A stretch of 64,000 nucleotides of DNA from Pollutimonas thiosulfatoxidans. GTDB lineage: Bacteria; Pseudomonadota; Gammaproteobacteria; Burkholderiales; Burkholderiaceae_B. The notes under the pieces were generated by a model, which made no database searches, was not told where the DNA came from, and worked only from the letters and a program-made list of their open reading frames with translations. Positions 25,586-34,416 of this stretch are shown here, piece by piece. Where the stretch lies: the NCBI RefSeq assembly GCF_004022565.1, contig NZ_CP022987.1, positions 558,001-622,000 on the forward strand, read 5' to 3'. Numbering within the stretch: the stretch's first letter is position 1; each line of letters starts with the position of its first letter. Both the position numbers and the translations under genes were made by a program.

Positions 25586-25616
25586 TTGACCTTATAGCTA
25601 CTTTAAGGTGTCTACT
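25586..25616 (+). promoter_or_regulatory. MerR-type promoter/operator of cadA
   Basis: TTGACC (25586-25591) and TCTACT (25611-25616) are separated by 19 bases, the over-long spacer typical of MerR-family targets. An imperfect dyad beginning ACCTTATAG and ending CTTTAAGGT (25589-25609) fills the spacer. The predicted transcription start, about 7 bases past the -10, falls at or next to the cadA ATG at 25623. Confidence 0.78.
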
Positions 25617-25622
25617 GTCAAC

Positions 25623-27671
25623 ATGCAAACCAAATCCACACCGCATGTCGCGCACCCCGGCACCCCGCAGCCCCTGAAGTTCGGGTGTTGCTCGGCGGAC
25701 GAGCCCGCCACCTCAAGCCACACCCACGCGCACGAGCAGACGCAGGCCAATGGCGCTTCCGACGCTGAATCCAGCCACAGCCACCATCATCATGCAGATG
25801 GGCCGGGGTGGTGGCGCTTGGCCATTGCCGGGGTCGCTGCCGTATCTGCCGAGGCACTCGGCTGGTGGGCGGGCGCACCAGGCTGGACCGTAGCGGCCCT
25901 GGCTCTGCTGGCCGTCGGACTAAGCGGCCTGGGCACCTACCGGCAGGGTCTGCGATCCATACTTCGGGCCGACCTGAATATCACTGCCTTGATGACCATT
26001 GCGGTTACCGGGGCGTTGATGCTGGGAGAATGGCCGGAGGCCGCGATGGTCATGGTGCTGTTCGCCGTTGCCGAAGCCATCGAAGATCGTTCTTTGGATC
26101 ATGCCCGCCACGCCATCGAGCGTTTGATGGAGGTCGCGCCCGAAAGCGTCTGGGCACAAAACGCGCAAGGTGAATGGGCCCGCGCCCTGGCGGTCGACGT
26201 ACAACCCGGGACCCTGCTTCGCGTGCAGCCCGGCGAACGCATCGGCCTGGATGGTCGGGTCGAGACGGGCGCATCAGCCGTCAACCAAGCCCCCATCACC
26301 GGTGAAAGCATTCCCGTTGATAAACAGCCTGGCGATCCGATTTTTGCCGGATCCATCAACGGCATGGCCGAGCTGCACTATCGCAGCGAGTCCGCCTACG
26401 AGAACAGCCAACTGGCACGCATTATCCATTCTGTACAACAGGCACAGGCCAGCAAGGCGCCCATACAGCGCTTCGTGGATCGCTTCGCCCGCATCTATAC
26501 CCCGATTGTTTGCGCATTGGCGCTGGTGATCGCGGTGGCGCCGCCCTTGTTGTTGCAGGCGTCGTGGTCGGAATGGCTATACAAGGCCTTGGTCTTGCTG
26601 GTCATAGCCTGCCCGTGCGCGCTGGTGATCTCCACCCCTGTCGCGATTGTCAGCGGACTCGCCGCCGCGGCCCGCCATGGCATCCTGATCAAGGGCGGCG
26701 CCTATCTCGAGCAGGGGCGCAAGCTGGTCTGGGTGGCGTTGGACAAGACGGGCACCCTAACGCAAGGAAAGCCGCAGCTTACCGACATGCTTGTGATCGA
26801 TGACGCGGTCGATGCGCAGGCTTGTCAGCGCCTGGCCGTGCTGCTGGCGCAGCGTTCCGATCATCCGGTATCGCATGCCATTGCTGCGCTGCCGTTTGCA
26901 GGCTCCGGCGACGAGGTGCACGCCTTCCGAGCCATACAAGGCGGTGGCGTGCAGGGCGAGATAGGCGGCAGCACCTACTATCTGGGCAACTACGCCTGGG
27001 TTCGCGGCGAGCTTGACCAGTCTACGGGCACGAGCTCGGGGCTCCCTGCCGAAGCGATGCACATTCAAAGGCTGGAGGCCCAAGGCAATACTGTTACGGT
27101 GCTTGCCAGCCGCGAGGGCGTGCTGGCACTGTTTGCGGTGGCTGATACCCTCAAGCCGGAAACCCAAGAGGCCATTGCCCAACTGCGGCAACTGGGGGTG
27201 CGCACCGCCATGCTATCGGGCGACAACCAGGCCGCGGCGTCCAGTATCGGACAGAAGCTGGGGCTGGATGCCGTGCACGCCGGTCTGCTTCCTGACCAGA
27301 AGCTGGACGCCATCAAGCGCTACATGGCAGAGGGCAAGGTCGGGATGGTGGGCGACGGCATCAACGATGCTCCGGCCTTGGCGCAAGCCGACGTCGGCTT
27401 CGCCATGGGCGTGCTGGGCACCGACACCGCCATCGAAACCGCCGACGTCGCCCTGATGGATGACGACCTGCGCAAGCTTTCTCGGTACATACGGTTGTCG
27501 CGCAGCACGCATGCCATATTGGTGCAAAATATCACCCTGGCACTGGGCATCAAGCTGGCTTTCCTGGCCTTGACCATTGTGGGCTTGGGTACCATGTGGA
27601 TGGCGGTGTTTGCCGATGTGGGGGCCAGTGTTTTGGTCATACTGAATAGCTTGCGGTTGCTACAGAAATAG
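25623..27671 (+). CDS. cadA: Cd/Zn/Pb-exporting P1B-type ATPase
   Basis: A 682-residue P1B-2 metal ATPase for export of Zn, Cd or Pb. The membrane metal site ACPCAL (CPC at about 330-332), phosphorylation site DKTGTLTQG (Asp about 374) and hinge GDGINDAPALAQADVG are intact. There is no CxxC heavy-metal-associated domain. The N-terminus instead holds FGCCSADE and a His-rich run (HSHHHH). GTG 25608 would lie inside the promoter spacer, so ATG 25623 is preferred, implying a leaderless or nearly leaderless transcript. It is controlled by the divergent cadR. Confidence 0.92.
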   Translation: MQTKSTPHVAHPGTPQPLKFGCCSADEPATSSHTHAHEQTQANGASDAESSHSHHHHADGPGWWRLAIAGVAAVSAEALGWWAGAPGWTVAALALLAVGLSGLGTYRQGLRSILRADLNITALMTIAVTGALMLGEWPEAAMVMVLFAVAEAIEDRSLDHARHAIERLMEVAPESVWAQNAQGEWARALAVDVQPGTLLRVQPGERIGLDGRVETGASAVNQAPITGESIPVDKQPGDPIFAGSINGMAELHYRSESAYENSQLARIIHSVQQAQASKAPIQRFVDRFARIYTPIVCALALVIAVAPPLLLQASWSEWLYKALVLLVIACPCALVISTPVAIVSGLAAAARHGILIKGGAYLEQGRKLVWVALDKTGTLTQGKPQLTDMLVIDDAVDAQACQRLAVLLAQRSDHPVSHAIAALPFAGSGDEVHAFRAIQGGGVQGEIGGSTYYLGNYAWVRGELDQSTGTSSGLPAEAMHIQRLEAQGNTVTVLASREGVLALFAVADTLKPETQEAIAQLRQLGVRTAMLSGDNQAAASSIGQKLGLDAVHAGLLPDQKLDAIKRYMAEGKVGMVGDGINDAPALAQADVGFAMGVLGTDTAIETADVALMDDDLRKLSRYIRLSRSTHAILVQNITLALGIKLAFLALTIVGLGTMWMAVFADVGASVLVILNSLRLLQK

Positions 27672-27724
27672 GTTTCCATAGCATTACAATATAATAATCA
27701 TTGTATGATCGTATCTCGTCTTCC

Positions 27725-29392
27725 ATGCTAGCTATCGTCGACGCCAAACGGGCCGGGCTCCTGGGGCGCCGTCACTGGGCGTCCAACATTATTGCGGGCC
27801 TGATCGTCGGCGTCGTGGCATTGCCGCTTGCCATGGCATTTGCCATCGCATCCGGCGTCAAGCCCGAACAAGGCATCTACACCGCCATCGTGGCAGGCAT
27901 TGCCGTCTCCCTTTTTGGCGGCAGCCGTGTGCAGATTGCCGGCCCCACCGGTGCCTTCATCGTTATTCTTTCGGGTATTGTCGCCACGCATGGCGTGGAA
28001 GGCTTGCAAATCGCCACCCTGATGGCGGGCGTGATTTTGCTGCTTTTCGGTGTGGCGCGCATGGGCGCCATCATCAAGTTCATACCCGTGCCCGTCATTG
28101 CGGGCTTTACCGCCGGCATAGGCGTGATCATCTGGGTAGGCCAGTGGAAAGACTTCTTCGGCCTGCCAGCGGTGGAGGGCTTGCACTTCCACCAGAAGCT
28201 GTGGAACTTGCTGCAGGTGCTGCCGCAAATGGACCCGGCCACCACCGGTCTTGCCCTGCTGTCGCTGGCGCTGCTTATTTTCCTGCCCCGCATCCCCACA
28301 CTGTCCCGCGTGCCGGGGCCCCTCGTCGCGCTCGTTGTGGTAACGCTTATACAGGCTGTTTTCGGCTTTGAAAGCGTGGCGACCATAGGCAGCACCTTCG
28401 GCGAAATACCCAGCGGTCTGCCCGCGTTCAAGTTGCCCGAGATCACGCTGGTTCGTCTGGTGGAGCTTATCGGTCCGGCCTTCGCGATCGCCATGCTGGG
28501 TGCCATCGAATCGCTGTTATCGGCCGTGGTTGCCGATGGCATGGCCGGTACCCGGCACAACTCCAATCAAGAGCTCATAGGCCAAGGCTTGGCCAATGTG
28601 CTTGCGCCCATGTTCGGCGGTATCGCCGCCACGGGCGCCATCGCCCGGACGGCCACCAACATACGCAATGGTGGCAACAGCCCCATTGCGGGCATCGTCC
28701 ATGCGCTGACACTGGTTCTGGTTTTGATCTTGCTGGCCCCCTTGGCTGCGGGCATCCCTTTGGCTACGCTGGCTGCCATCTTGTTCATGGTGGCCTGGAA
28801 CATGAGCGAGCTGCGTCACGTGGTACGCCTGATCAAACGCGCACCGCGCGCGGATGTCGTTATCTTGCTGGTGACCTTTGGCTTGACCGTCTTTGCCGAC
28901 CTGGTCGTAGCGGTAAATATTGGCGTGGTATTGGCCATGTTGCATTTCTTGCGGCGCATGGCCGAAAGCGTGGTCGTACGCCAGCAGGACGGCGGCAGCC
29001 TGCAACGCGAACTCGGCCTGGATGGCTCCCACAAGCTGCCGGCGGATATTCTCGTCTATGCCGTGGAAGGTCCATTCTTCTTTGCTGCGGTCGACACCTT
29101 CGAGCGCGTACTGGCCGATACGCATACCGATCCGCGGGTGGTGATCATTCGCCTGGCCCACGTTCCGTTCATGGATGCGACCGGCTTGAAGGCATTGGAC
29201 GAAGCCATACAAGAGCTTCATCAGCGCGGCGTGCGCGTGATCTTGACCGAGGCCAACGAGAAGGTGCAAAAGAAGTTGAAGCGCATGGGGTTGACCGACA
29301 AGCTGGGCAGCGGGTGCATGACTCAGCACATCGGTCAGGCCTGGGCCCGTGCCGAACAGGACGAGACTGGCGACGCCGCGAACGCGGCGTAG
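27725..29392 (+). CDS. SulP family anion transporter with STAS domain
   Basis: A 555-residue SLC26/SulP transporter: about 12 membrane helices starting after ASNIIAGLIVGVVALPLAMA, the family motif region GGSRVQIAGPTGAF, and a C-terminal STAS domain with VPFMDATGLKALDEAI. Members carry sulfate, bicarbonate or dicarboxylates. ATG 27725 is chosen over an upstream TTG (27701) because a perfect TATAAT at 27690-27695 predicts transcription from about 27702. No -35 match is clear. Confidence 0.9.
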   Translation: MLAIVDAKRAGLLGRRHWASNIIAGLIVGVVALPLAMAFAIASGVKPEQGIYTAIVAGIAVSLFGGSRVQIAGPTGAFIVILSGIVATHGVEGLQIATLMAGVILLLFGVARMGAIIKFIPVPVIAGFTAGIGVIIWVGQWKDFFGLPAVEGLHFHQKLWNLLQVLPQMDPATTGLALLSLALLIFLPRIPTLSRVPGPLVALVVVTLIQAVFGFESVATIGSTFGEIPSGLPAFKLPEITLVRLVELIGPAFAIAMLGAIESLLSAVVADGMAGTRHNSNQELIGQGLANVLAPMFGGIAATGAIARTATNIRNGGNSPIAGIVHALTLVLVLILLAPLAAGIPLATLAAILFMVAWNMSELRHVVRLIKRAPRADVVILLVTFGLTVFADLVVAVNIGVVLAMLHFLRRMAESVVVRQQDGGSLQRELGLDGSHKLPADILVYAVEGPFFFAAVDTFERVLADTHTDPRVVIIRLAHVPFMDATGLKALDEAIQELHQRGVRVILTEANEKVQKKLKRMGLTDKLGSGCMTQHIGQAWARAEQDETGDAANAA

Positions 29393-29415
29393 CACTACGG
29401 CCGGCACCGGGCCGC

Positions 29416-29616
29416 TTATTCAGTGGGGTTTTTAACCTGTGGGTTGCGCACTGCGGCGGCCTTGCCGTAGGCGACATCATGCTGGGCGAGGTAGTCGCGA
29501 ATCAACTGACGCACCACTTGAGACGGCGTGATGTCCTGGCTGGCACAAAGACGCTCAAAGGCTTTCTTGTTGCTGGGGTCGATCAGGACGGTGAGTCTTG
29601 CGGTTTTGCTTTCCAT
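29416..29616 (-). CDS. Small ribbon-helix-helix (CopG-like) protein
   Basis: A 66-residue protein whose start (ARLTVLIDPSNKKAFERLCASQDITPSQVVRQLI, in two segments) has the strand-helix-helix pattern of ribbon-helix-helix DNA-binding proteins, followed by a charged tail. Such proteins are repressors or antitoxins; no toxin gene adjoins it. It converges on the SulP gene. Confidence 0.7.
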   Translation of the reverse strand: MESKTARLTVLIDPSNKKAFERLCASQDITPSQVVRQLIRDYLAQHDVAYGKAAAVRNPQVKNPTE

Positions 29617-29672
29617 GACGGTTCAAATTGCAGGCAATGTTAACCGTATTGTAATGCACGGCTGCCATTGCT

Positions 29673-30239
29673 TCAGCGTATCCATAGATAACTGACCGGG
29701 TCATCCGGGCAGGCCCCAAACCCGCACTCCAGCAAGGTAGACACGACATTGGCTGCGACAAGAAAAACAAACAGCCACATGACGGCACTGACCAGGCCGC
29801 GGGTACGGCGTGGTATGGATTGATCGGCACTACGTCGATCCAGGGCCAGCATCATGCAGCTGTAAAGCACGAATGCGATGCACGCGATGAAGGCCCAGGT
29901 GTAAAAATGCAAGCCCAGAAACGGTGAACCATAGCCGGTATCGCCTGGTGCAATGTGCAGCAGCACCTGTCGGCCCGAGGCGAAGGCGCCCGCCATTGCG
30001 GAGGTAATCACCATGGCGTAATGCAGGGGCGAAGGACCGAAACGCAGGTTCAGAATCAGGCCTATGCCTATCATTACAAAGGCGGCGCGCTGCAGCAGGC
30101 ATAAGGGGCAGGGCAATTCATTGAAAGCCAGTTGCCATATAAACGCCATCAGTAATATGGCGCATACTCCGGCCAGCGCCAGCGCATTCAGCGCGTGAGA
30201 CAGGGTCGAGGAATCGTCGCGAAAATAATTGCTAGCCAT
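29673..30239 (-). CDS. DsbB-like disulfide bond formation protein
   Basis: A 188-residue membrane protein with four to five helices. The first redox pair is in ELPCPLCLLQR (Cys44, Cys47), matching the CxxC loop of DsbB. The second pair (Cys172, Cys177 in ECGFGAC) lies near the C-terminus rather than in the usual periplasmic loop between TM3 and TM4, so it belongs to a divergent branch. DsbB reoxidises DsbA with quinone; the partner here is unknown. It follows the DUF5993 gene by 3 bases. Confidence 0.83.
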   Translation of the reverse strand: MASNYFRDDSSTLSHALNALALAGVCAILLMAFIWQLAFNELPCPLCLLQRAAFVMIGIGLILNLRFGPSPLHYAMVITSAMAGAFASGRQVLLHIAPGDTGYGSPFLGLHFYTWAFIACIAFVLYSCMMLALDRRSADQSIPRRTRGLVSAVMWLFVFLVAANVVSTLLECGFGACPDDPVSYLWIR

Positions 30240-30242
30240 GAT

Positions 30243-30395
30243 CTACAGTGAAAAGCCGAGCGGATCAGTCATGTGGAAATCGCACCATGCCGCGAAAATC
30301 AGCACGGTCAACAACCACAACGAAATGCATAGGCGCCGCTGCCCGCGCACGCCGCAAAAGGCCGCGAGCAGGCCGGTAAGGAAAGGCAACATCAT
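30243..30395 (-). CDS. DUF5993 family small membrane protein
   Basis: A 50-residue protein of two hydrophobic helices (MMLPFLTGLLAAFCGVR and LCISLWLLTVLIFAAWC) ending HMTDPLGFSL, resembling DUF5993 proteins. It sits 3 bases upstream of the DsbB-like gene on the same strand. No clear ribosome site marks the start; ATG 30401 or 30392 are alternatives. Its function is unknown, and a role with the DsbB-like protein is inferred from position only. Confidence 0.62.
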   Translation of the reverse strand: MMLPFLTGLLAAFCGVRGQRRLCISLWLLTVLIFAAWCDFHMTDPLGFSL

Positions 30396-30461
30396 GATCA
30401 TGGGTGGGGAGTCCGGTGCAATCGCTACAGTTGTAACGGATGGTAGCACGGTGCCCTTACT

Positions 30462-31193
30462 TCATTGAGGACGAATAGTGGCGGTTTTTACCGCCAGTGT
30501 TTCCATAAGCCAGCCAGTAATTCCCGCCTCGGTACGCGTTGGCCAATTGCCGTAATCGGCAACCTGGGCCAAGCGGCCGAGCTGATAGCGCTTGTCACTG
30601 CCCAAAGCGGCTTCGTAGCGGTTGGCCATGTCGTTCATGGTCTGGATGTCGGCCTGTGCAATGATCAAGGCATGGACCAGCACGACCTGACGAAACCCCG
30701 ACCCATCGGCCAAGGTATGACGGCGCCATAATTGTGCAGTACCTGCAATTTTCCTTGGCCCGCTGTCGCTGTCGACGGCCAGGTTATACCGCCCATCGCA
30801 GAACGATCCCTCCACGGCTTGCGGCCGGCACGCCACGCCCGCTTGCGCCAGCGTGTCGCTGATGAGGTCGCAAATAAGTTGGTAGGCTTGATCACTGTGA
30901 TCCAGCGGCTTGCCGTCTACCGCGTAAGCCAGACTGAAATTAATGATGCCCGGGCCTTGCGGCACGATGCCGCCGCCCGACTGCCGGACGGTGACCGGCC
31001 ACCCCCCGCGCGCGAAGGCCTCATTGGTTGGGCCGAACGTTGCGTAGCGCTGGTAGTTGCGTGGTACCACCAGCCCTTGCTGCGCCTGCCATACCATGGC
31101 TGTCGGTCCCTCTTCAGCCGCCAGCGCGATCAAGCGTTCGTCGTGGCGAGCGTCAGCCGGCCCACCACCGGGGGAAACAAGCTTGAAGAACAT
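30462..31193 (-). CDS. Lipoate-protein ligase A family protein
   Basis: A 243-residue protein of the biotin/lipoate ligase fold. The lipoate-binding motif reads RQSGGGIVPQGPGIINFSL and the catalytic Lys region is YNLAVD...RKIAGTAQLWRR. Relatives transfer lipoate or octanoate to 2-oxoacid dehydrogenase or glycine-cleavage subunits. It lacks the C-terminal accessory domain of E. coli LplA, so it may be a transferase of the LipM/LipL type or need a partner. Same direction as the flanking genes. Confidence 0.83.
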   Translation of the reverse strand: MFFKLVSPGGGPADARHDERLIALAAEEGPTAMVWQAQQGLVVPRNYQRYATFGPTNEAFARGGWPVTVRQSGGGIVPQGPGIINFSLAYAVDGKPLDHSDQAYQLICDLISDTLAQAGVACRPQAVEGSFCDGRYNLAVDSDSGPRKIAGTAQLWRRHTLADGSGFRQVVLVHALIIAQADIQTMNDMANRYEAALGSDKRYQLGRLAQVADYGNWPTRTEAGITGWLMETLAVKTATIRPQ

Positions 31194-31212
31194 GCGGTTG
31201 TCCGGGCCGGGT

Positions 31213-31680
31213 TCAAACGCGCAGCGGAAGGAATTCTTCGTCGCTCATGAAGAGATAGCGGATGGCGTCGATGAATCCGGCGACGATAGCCAGCGGAGCA
31301 AAGAAATAAAGCAAGATCAGGAACACAATGCCCCAGCCGATCTGGCCCAGGTAGAAGCGGTGTGCTCCCAGCCACCCCAGGAAGATGGCCAGCACGATTG
31401 CCATCTTGCGGCGGTTGGTAAGCTTCTGCAGTTCGTCGCCCTTGCTCTTGATGATCCACCAACTGATGGGCACCGTCAGCAGCAAGGCCACGACCACCTT
31501 GCCGACATGGATGTTGATATAGCCCTTGATGGCGTAATAGATGTCCGAGAAGTTGTGGATCACCAGTCCGGTGATATGCGAGATCCAGGCAAAGGCCTGA
31601 TAGGCGATCGCTTCGCCAAAGGTCAGTGCAACAAGAATAATGATGAATACGGCCAGGGCCAGTATGATTTTTTGCAGCAT
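31213..31680 (-). CDS. TM2 domain-containing membrane protein
   Basis: A 155-residue membrane protein. The N-terminal part has two hydrophobic helices, and the C-terminal half is a TM2 domain (RRKMAIVLAIFLGWLGAHRFYLGQ in segments, then AGFIDAIRYLFMSDEEF). TM2 domains occur in many bacteria with no settled function. It is the third gene of a leftward series after glpK and the methyltransferase gene. Confidence 0.82.
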   Translation of the reverse strand: MLQKIILALAVFIIILVALTFGEAIAYQAFAWISHITGLVIHNFSDIYYAIKGYINIHVGKVVVALLLTVPISWWIIKSKGDELQKLTNRRKMAIVLAIFLGWLGAHRFYLGQIGWGIVFLILLYFFAPLAIVAGFIDAIRYLFMSDEEFLPLRV

Positions 31681-31718
31681 GGTGGGGGTGGGACCTCTTG
31701 GCGCGGTAAAGGTTTAGT

Positions 31719-32867
31719 TTACCCAGTATTGCGCCGAGTCAGGCGCCACAATGAGGTCACTTCCAGCCGACGCGCCGCATGCAGCGGATCGGACTCATCC
31801 GCAGCCTTGGGGTGTTTTGGGCGGGCCTGCAATCTGTCCACCACCCGCAGGCCCGCTGCGGCAATGGCGTCAGTCAAAAACTCAGCGCTACGCAAGCCTA
31901 AATGTTCAGCCAGGTCCGACATGATCAGCCAGCCTTCGCCTTGCGGCGTCAGGTGCGCCGACAGGCCGTTCAGGAAAGCCAGCAGCATGCGACTGTCCGG
32001 ATCATAGATGGCATGTTCTAGCGATGTGGTCGGACGGGCCGGTATCCACGGGGGGTTACACACGATCAGCGGGCTGCTGCCTGCGGGAAACATGTCGGTC
32101 TGCTGCAGCGTGACGACTTTTTCCAGGCCCATGGCCCGTAGGTTATCGCTGGCACACGCCAGCGCGCGCGGATCCTGGTCCGTGGCGACCACCCGGCGCA
32201 CGCCCCGCTGCGCCAGCAGGGCGGCGAGCACGCCGCTGCCGGTACCTACATCGAAAGCCAGTTCAGTCGACGGCAAGGGGGCGGTGGCCACCAGCTCCAG
32301 GTATTCGCCCCGCACGGGAGAGAACACGCCGTAGTGCACATGTATGGGCAGCGGCAAGGTCGGCACGGCTACGCCTTTCTTGCGCCACTCGTGCGCGCCG
32401 ATGATGCCTTGCAGCGCGCGTAATGGAAGCAGGTGATCTTCCCGAATCGGGCCTAGCGCTTCGCGGCATGCATCTGCAACATCGGGGGCGCGGCGCAGGG
32501 GTATGTGGCCATCTGCCTGTATCGGTATCAGCAGGCGGTTCAACAAATCGGTACGCTGCGATTGCCGTAGTCGATGGCGGTTGAAGCGGTCCAGCGGTGT
32601 GTCTGACGGCTCTTCGGCCTTGGCCTTGCCCGGTCGTGGTGGCTTGCGAGGCTTGTCCACTCGCCGGGCCAGGCCTTGCAGCAATTGACGGGCGTTGTGA
32701 AAGTCGCCGCGCCATACGATGGCGCTGCCTTGTGTGGCCAGGCGGTAGGCGGCGTCGGCGCTTAGCGTGTCGTCACCGACCACCAGGCGCTTGGGTGCAG
32801 CGCCCAGTAATTCAGTGGGCCATTTTGCCTGGCGGCTGACGCCATCTTCTATCCATTCAAGCTGCAT
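31719..32867 (-). CDS. Class I SAM-dependent methyltransferase (NPPW type)
   Basis: A 382-residue protein. The second half is a class I methyltransferase: motif I AFDVGTGSGVLAALLAQRG, acidic loop VVATDQDPRAL and catalytic CNPPWIPA, as in N5-glutamine (PrmC/HemK) and rRNA N-methyltransferases. The N-terminal half is a separate, less conserved domain. The target is probably protein or RNA but is not known. It starts 5 bases after glpK, so it is probably co-expressed with glycerol genes, which is unusual. Confidence 0.82.
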   Translation of the reverse strand: MQLEWIEDGVSRQAKWPTELLGAAPKRLVVGDDTLSADAAYRLATQGSAIVWRGDFHNARQLLQGLARRVDKPRKPPRPGKAKAEEPSDTPLDRFNRHRLRQSQRTDLLNRLLIPIQADGHIPLRRAPDVADACREALGPIREDHLLPLRALQGIIGAHEWRKKGVAVPTLPLPIHVHYGVFSPVRGEYLELVATAPLPSTELAFDVGTGSGVLAALLAQRGVRRVVATDQDPRALACASDNLRAMGLEKVVTLQQTDMFPAGSSPLIVCNPPWIPARPTTSLEHAIYDPDSRMLLAFLNGLSAHLTPQGEGWLIMSDLAEHLGLRSAEFLTDAIAAAGLRVVDRLQARPKHPKAADESDPLHAARRLEVTSLWRLTRRNTG

Positions 32868-32872
32868 GGTGT

Positions 32873-34366
32873 TCAATCGGTACACGCCTGACGTACGGCA
32901 TGCTCCCAGCGCGCCATCAGGGCGTCGGCTTCGTCCGCGGGCAATTGCGGGGTAAAGCGGCGTTCTACCTGCCAGAGGGCGGACAGCGCCTGCTTGTCTG
33001 CGTAGACACCGCTGGTCAATCCGGCCAGATATGCGGCACCCAAGGCGGTGGTCTCGACCATGGTGGGACGCACTACCGGTATGCCCAGCAGGTCGGCCTG
33101 GAACTGCATCAGTAAATCATTGACGCAAGCGCCGCCATCGACGCGCAGCTCGGTCAGCGGCGCTGCGCCTGCAGCAACCGCATCGCGGCTCATGGCCTTG
33201 AGCAGGGCCGCGCTTTGATACGCAATGCTGTCCAGCGCGGCGCGGGCGATATGCGCCATGGTGCTGCCGCGTGTCAGGCCAGTGATGGTGCCTCGCGCAT
33301 CCGGCTTCCAATAAGGGGCGCCCAATCCGGTAAAGGCCGGCACCACCATGACGCCGCCCGCATCGGGCACACTTAGCGCCAGCGCTTCGATCTGGCTGCT
33401 TTTCTCGATGGCGTTCAAGCCGTCCCGCAGCCATTGCACAACCGCGCCCGCCACGAACACGCTGCCTTCCATGGCGTACTCGGTCTGCCCGCTGGTTTGT
33501 GCCGCGCTGGTGGTTACCAGGCCGTTATTTGAAATTTCGAACTTGGTGCCGGTGTGCATCAGCATGAAGCATCCGGTTCCATACGTATTCTTTGCCATGC
33601 CTTCAGTGAAGCAGGCCTGGCCGAACAGCGCGCTTTGCTGGTCGCCGGCCACGCCACATATTGGTATGGCGTGACCCAGCAGGTCTGCCTGGACGGCGCC
33701 GAACTCGGCGCTGGACGGCAATACCCGCGGCATCATGGCGGGGTTCACGTCCAGCAACTGCATCAGTTCGGCATCCCATTCGTTATCGTGGACATTGAAC
33801 AGCATGGTGCGCGACGCATTGCTGACGTCGGTGGTGTGGATCTGCCCCTTGGTCAATTGCCAGATCAGCCAGCTGTCCACCGTACCGAAGGCAAGCTCAC
33901 CCTTGATGGCCAGTGTGCGCGCGTCGGGCACGTGGTCCAGTATCCATTTAAGCTTGGTGCCCGAGAAATACGCGTCGATGCGCAAACCGGTTTTCTGTTG
34001 AATCACGCTGTCCAGGCCTTGGGCGCGCAGCTCGGCGCAGGTCGGCTCGGCGCGTCTGTCCTGCCAGACGATGGCGTTGTAGATGGGCTGGCCGGTCTTG
34101 CGGTTCCAGACCAGCGTGGTCTCGCGTTGGTTGGTAATGCCTATTGCATGAATGTCCGAGGCTTGCAAGCCGGCCTTGGCTATCGCTTCGCGTGCCGTGG
34201 CCAGCTGCGTTTGCCAGATCTCCATCGGGTCGTGTTCCACCCAGCCCGGCTCCGGATAAATCTGCGTGATCTCCCTTTGGGCCAGCGCGACGATGCTGCC
34301 TTCTTTGTCGAAGACGATACTGCGGGAGCTGGACGTCCCTTGGTCAAGTGCAAGTAGGTAGGTCAT
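32873..34366 (-). CDS. glpK: Glycerol kinase
   Basis: A 497-residue FGGY-family kinase converting glycerol to sn-glycerol 3-phosphate. The N-terminal ATP motif DQGTSSSRSIVFD, the glycerol site residues in NQRETTLVWNRKTG and WQDRRAE, GTVDSWLIWQLTKG and the C-terminal GGACVNDLLMQFQADLLG all match GlpK. Length is typical. It lies between glpR and a methyltransferase gene, all leftward, opposite the glpSTPQUV importer. Confidence 0.97.
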   Translation of the reverse strand: MTYLLALDQGTSSSRSIVFDKEGSIVALAQREITQIYPEPGWVEHDPMEIWQTQLATAREAIAKAGLQASDIHAIGITNQRETTLVWNRKTGQPIYNAIVWQDRRAEPTCAELRAQGLDSVIQQKTGLRIDAYFSGTKLKWILDHVPDARTLAIKGELAFGTVDSWLIWQLTKGQIHTTDVSNASRTMLFNVHDNEWDAELMQLLDVNPAMMPRVLPSSAEFGAVQADLLGHAIPICGVAGDQQSALFGQACFTEGMAKNTYGTGCFMLMHTGTKFEISNNGLVTTSAAQTSGQTEYAMEGSVFVAGAVVQWLRDGLNAIEKSSQIEALALSVPDAGGVMVVPAFTGLGAPYWKPDARGTITGLTRGSTMAHIARAALDSIAYQSAALLKAMSRDAVAAGAAPLTELRVDGGACVNDLLMQFQADLLGIPVVRPTMVETTALGAAYLAGLTSGVYADKQALSALWQVERRFTPQLPADEADALMARWEHAVRQACTD

Positions 34367-34416
34367 GGCGGGGTAAGGAATGATAGAAGCGAAAGTGTAC
34401 GGGCTGCCGGGTGAGC

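Noticed and set aside
31012..31017. C6 run in the lipoate-ligase gene as a further frameshift site
   Set aside because: The frame continues normally (ARGGWPVTV) through the run.
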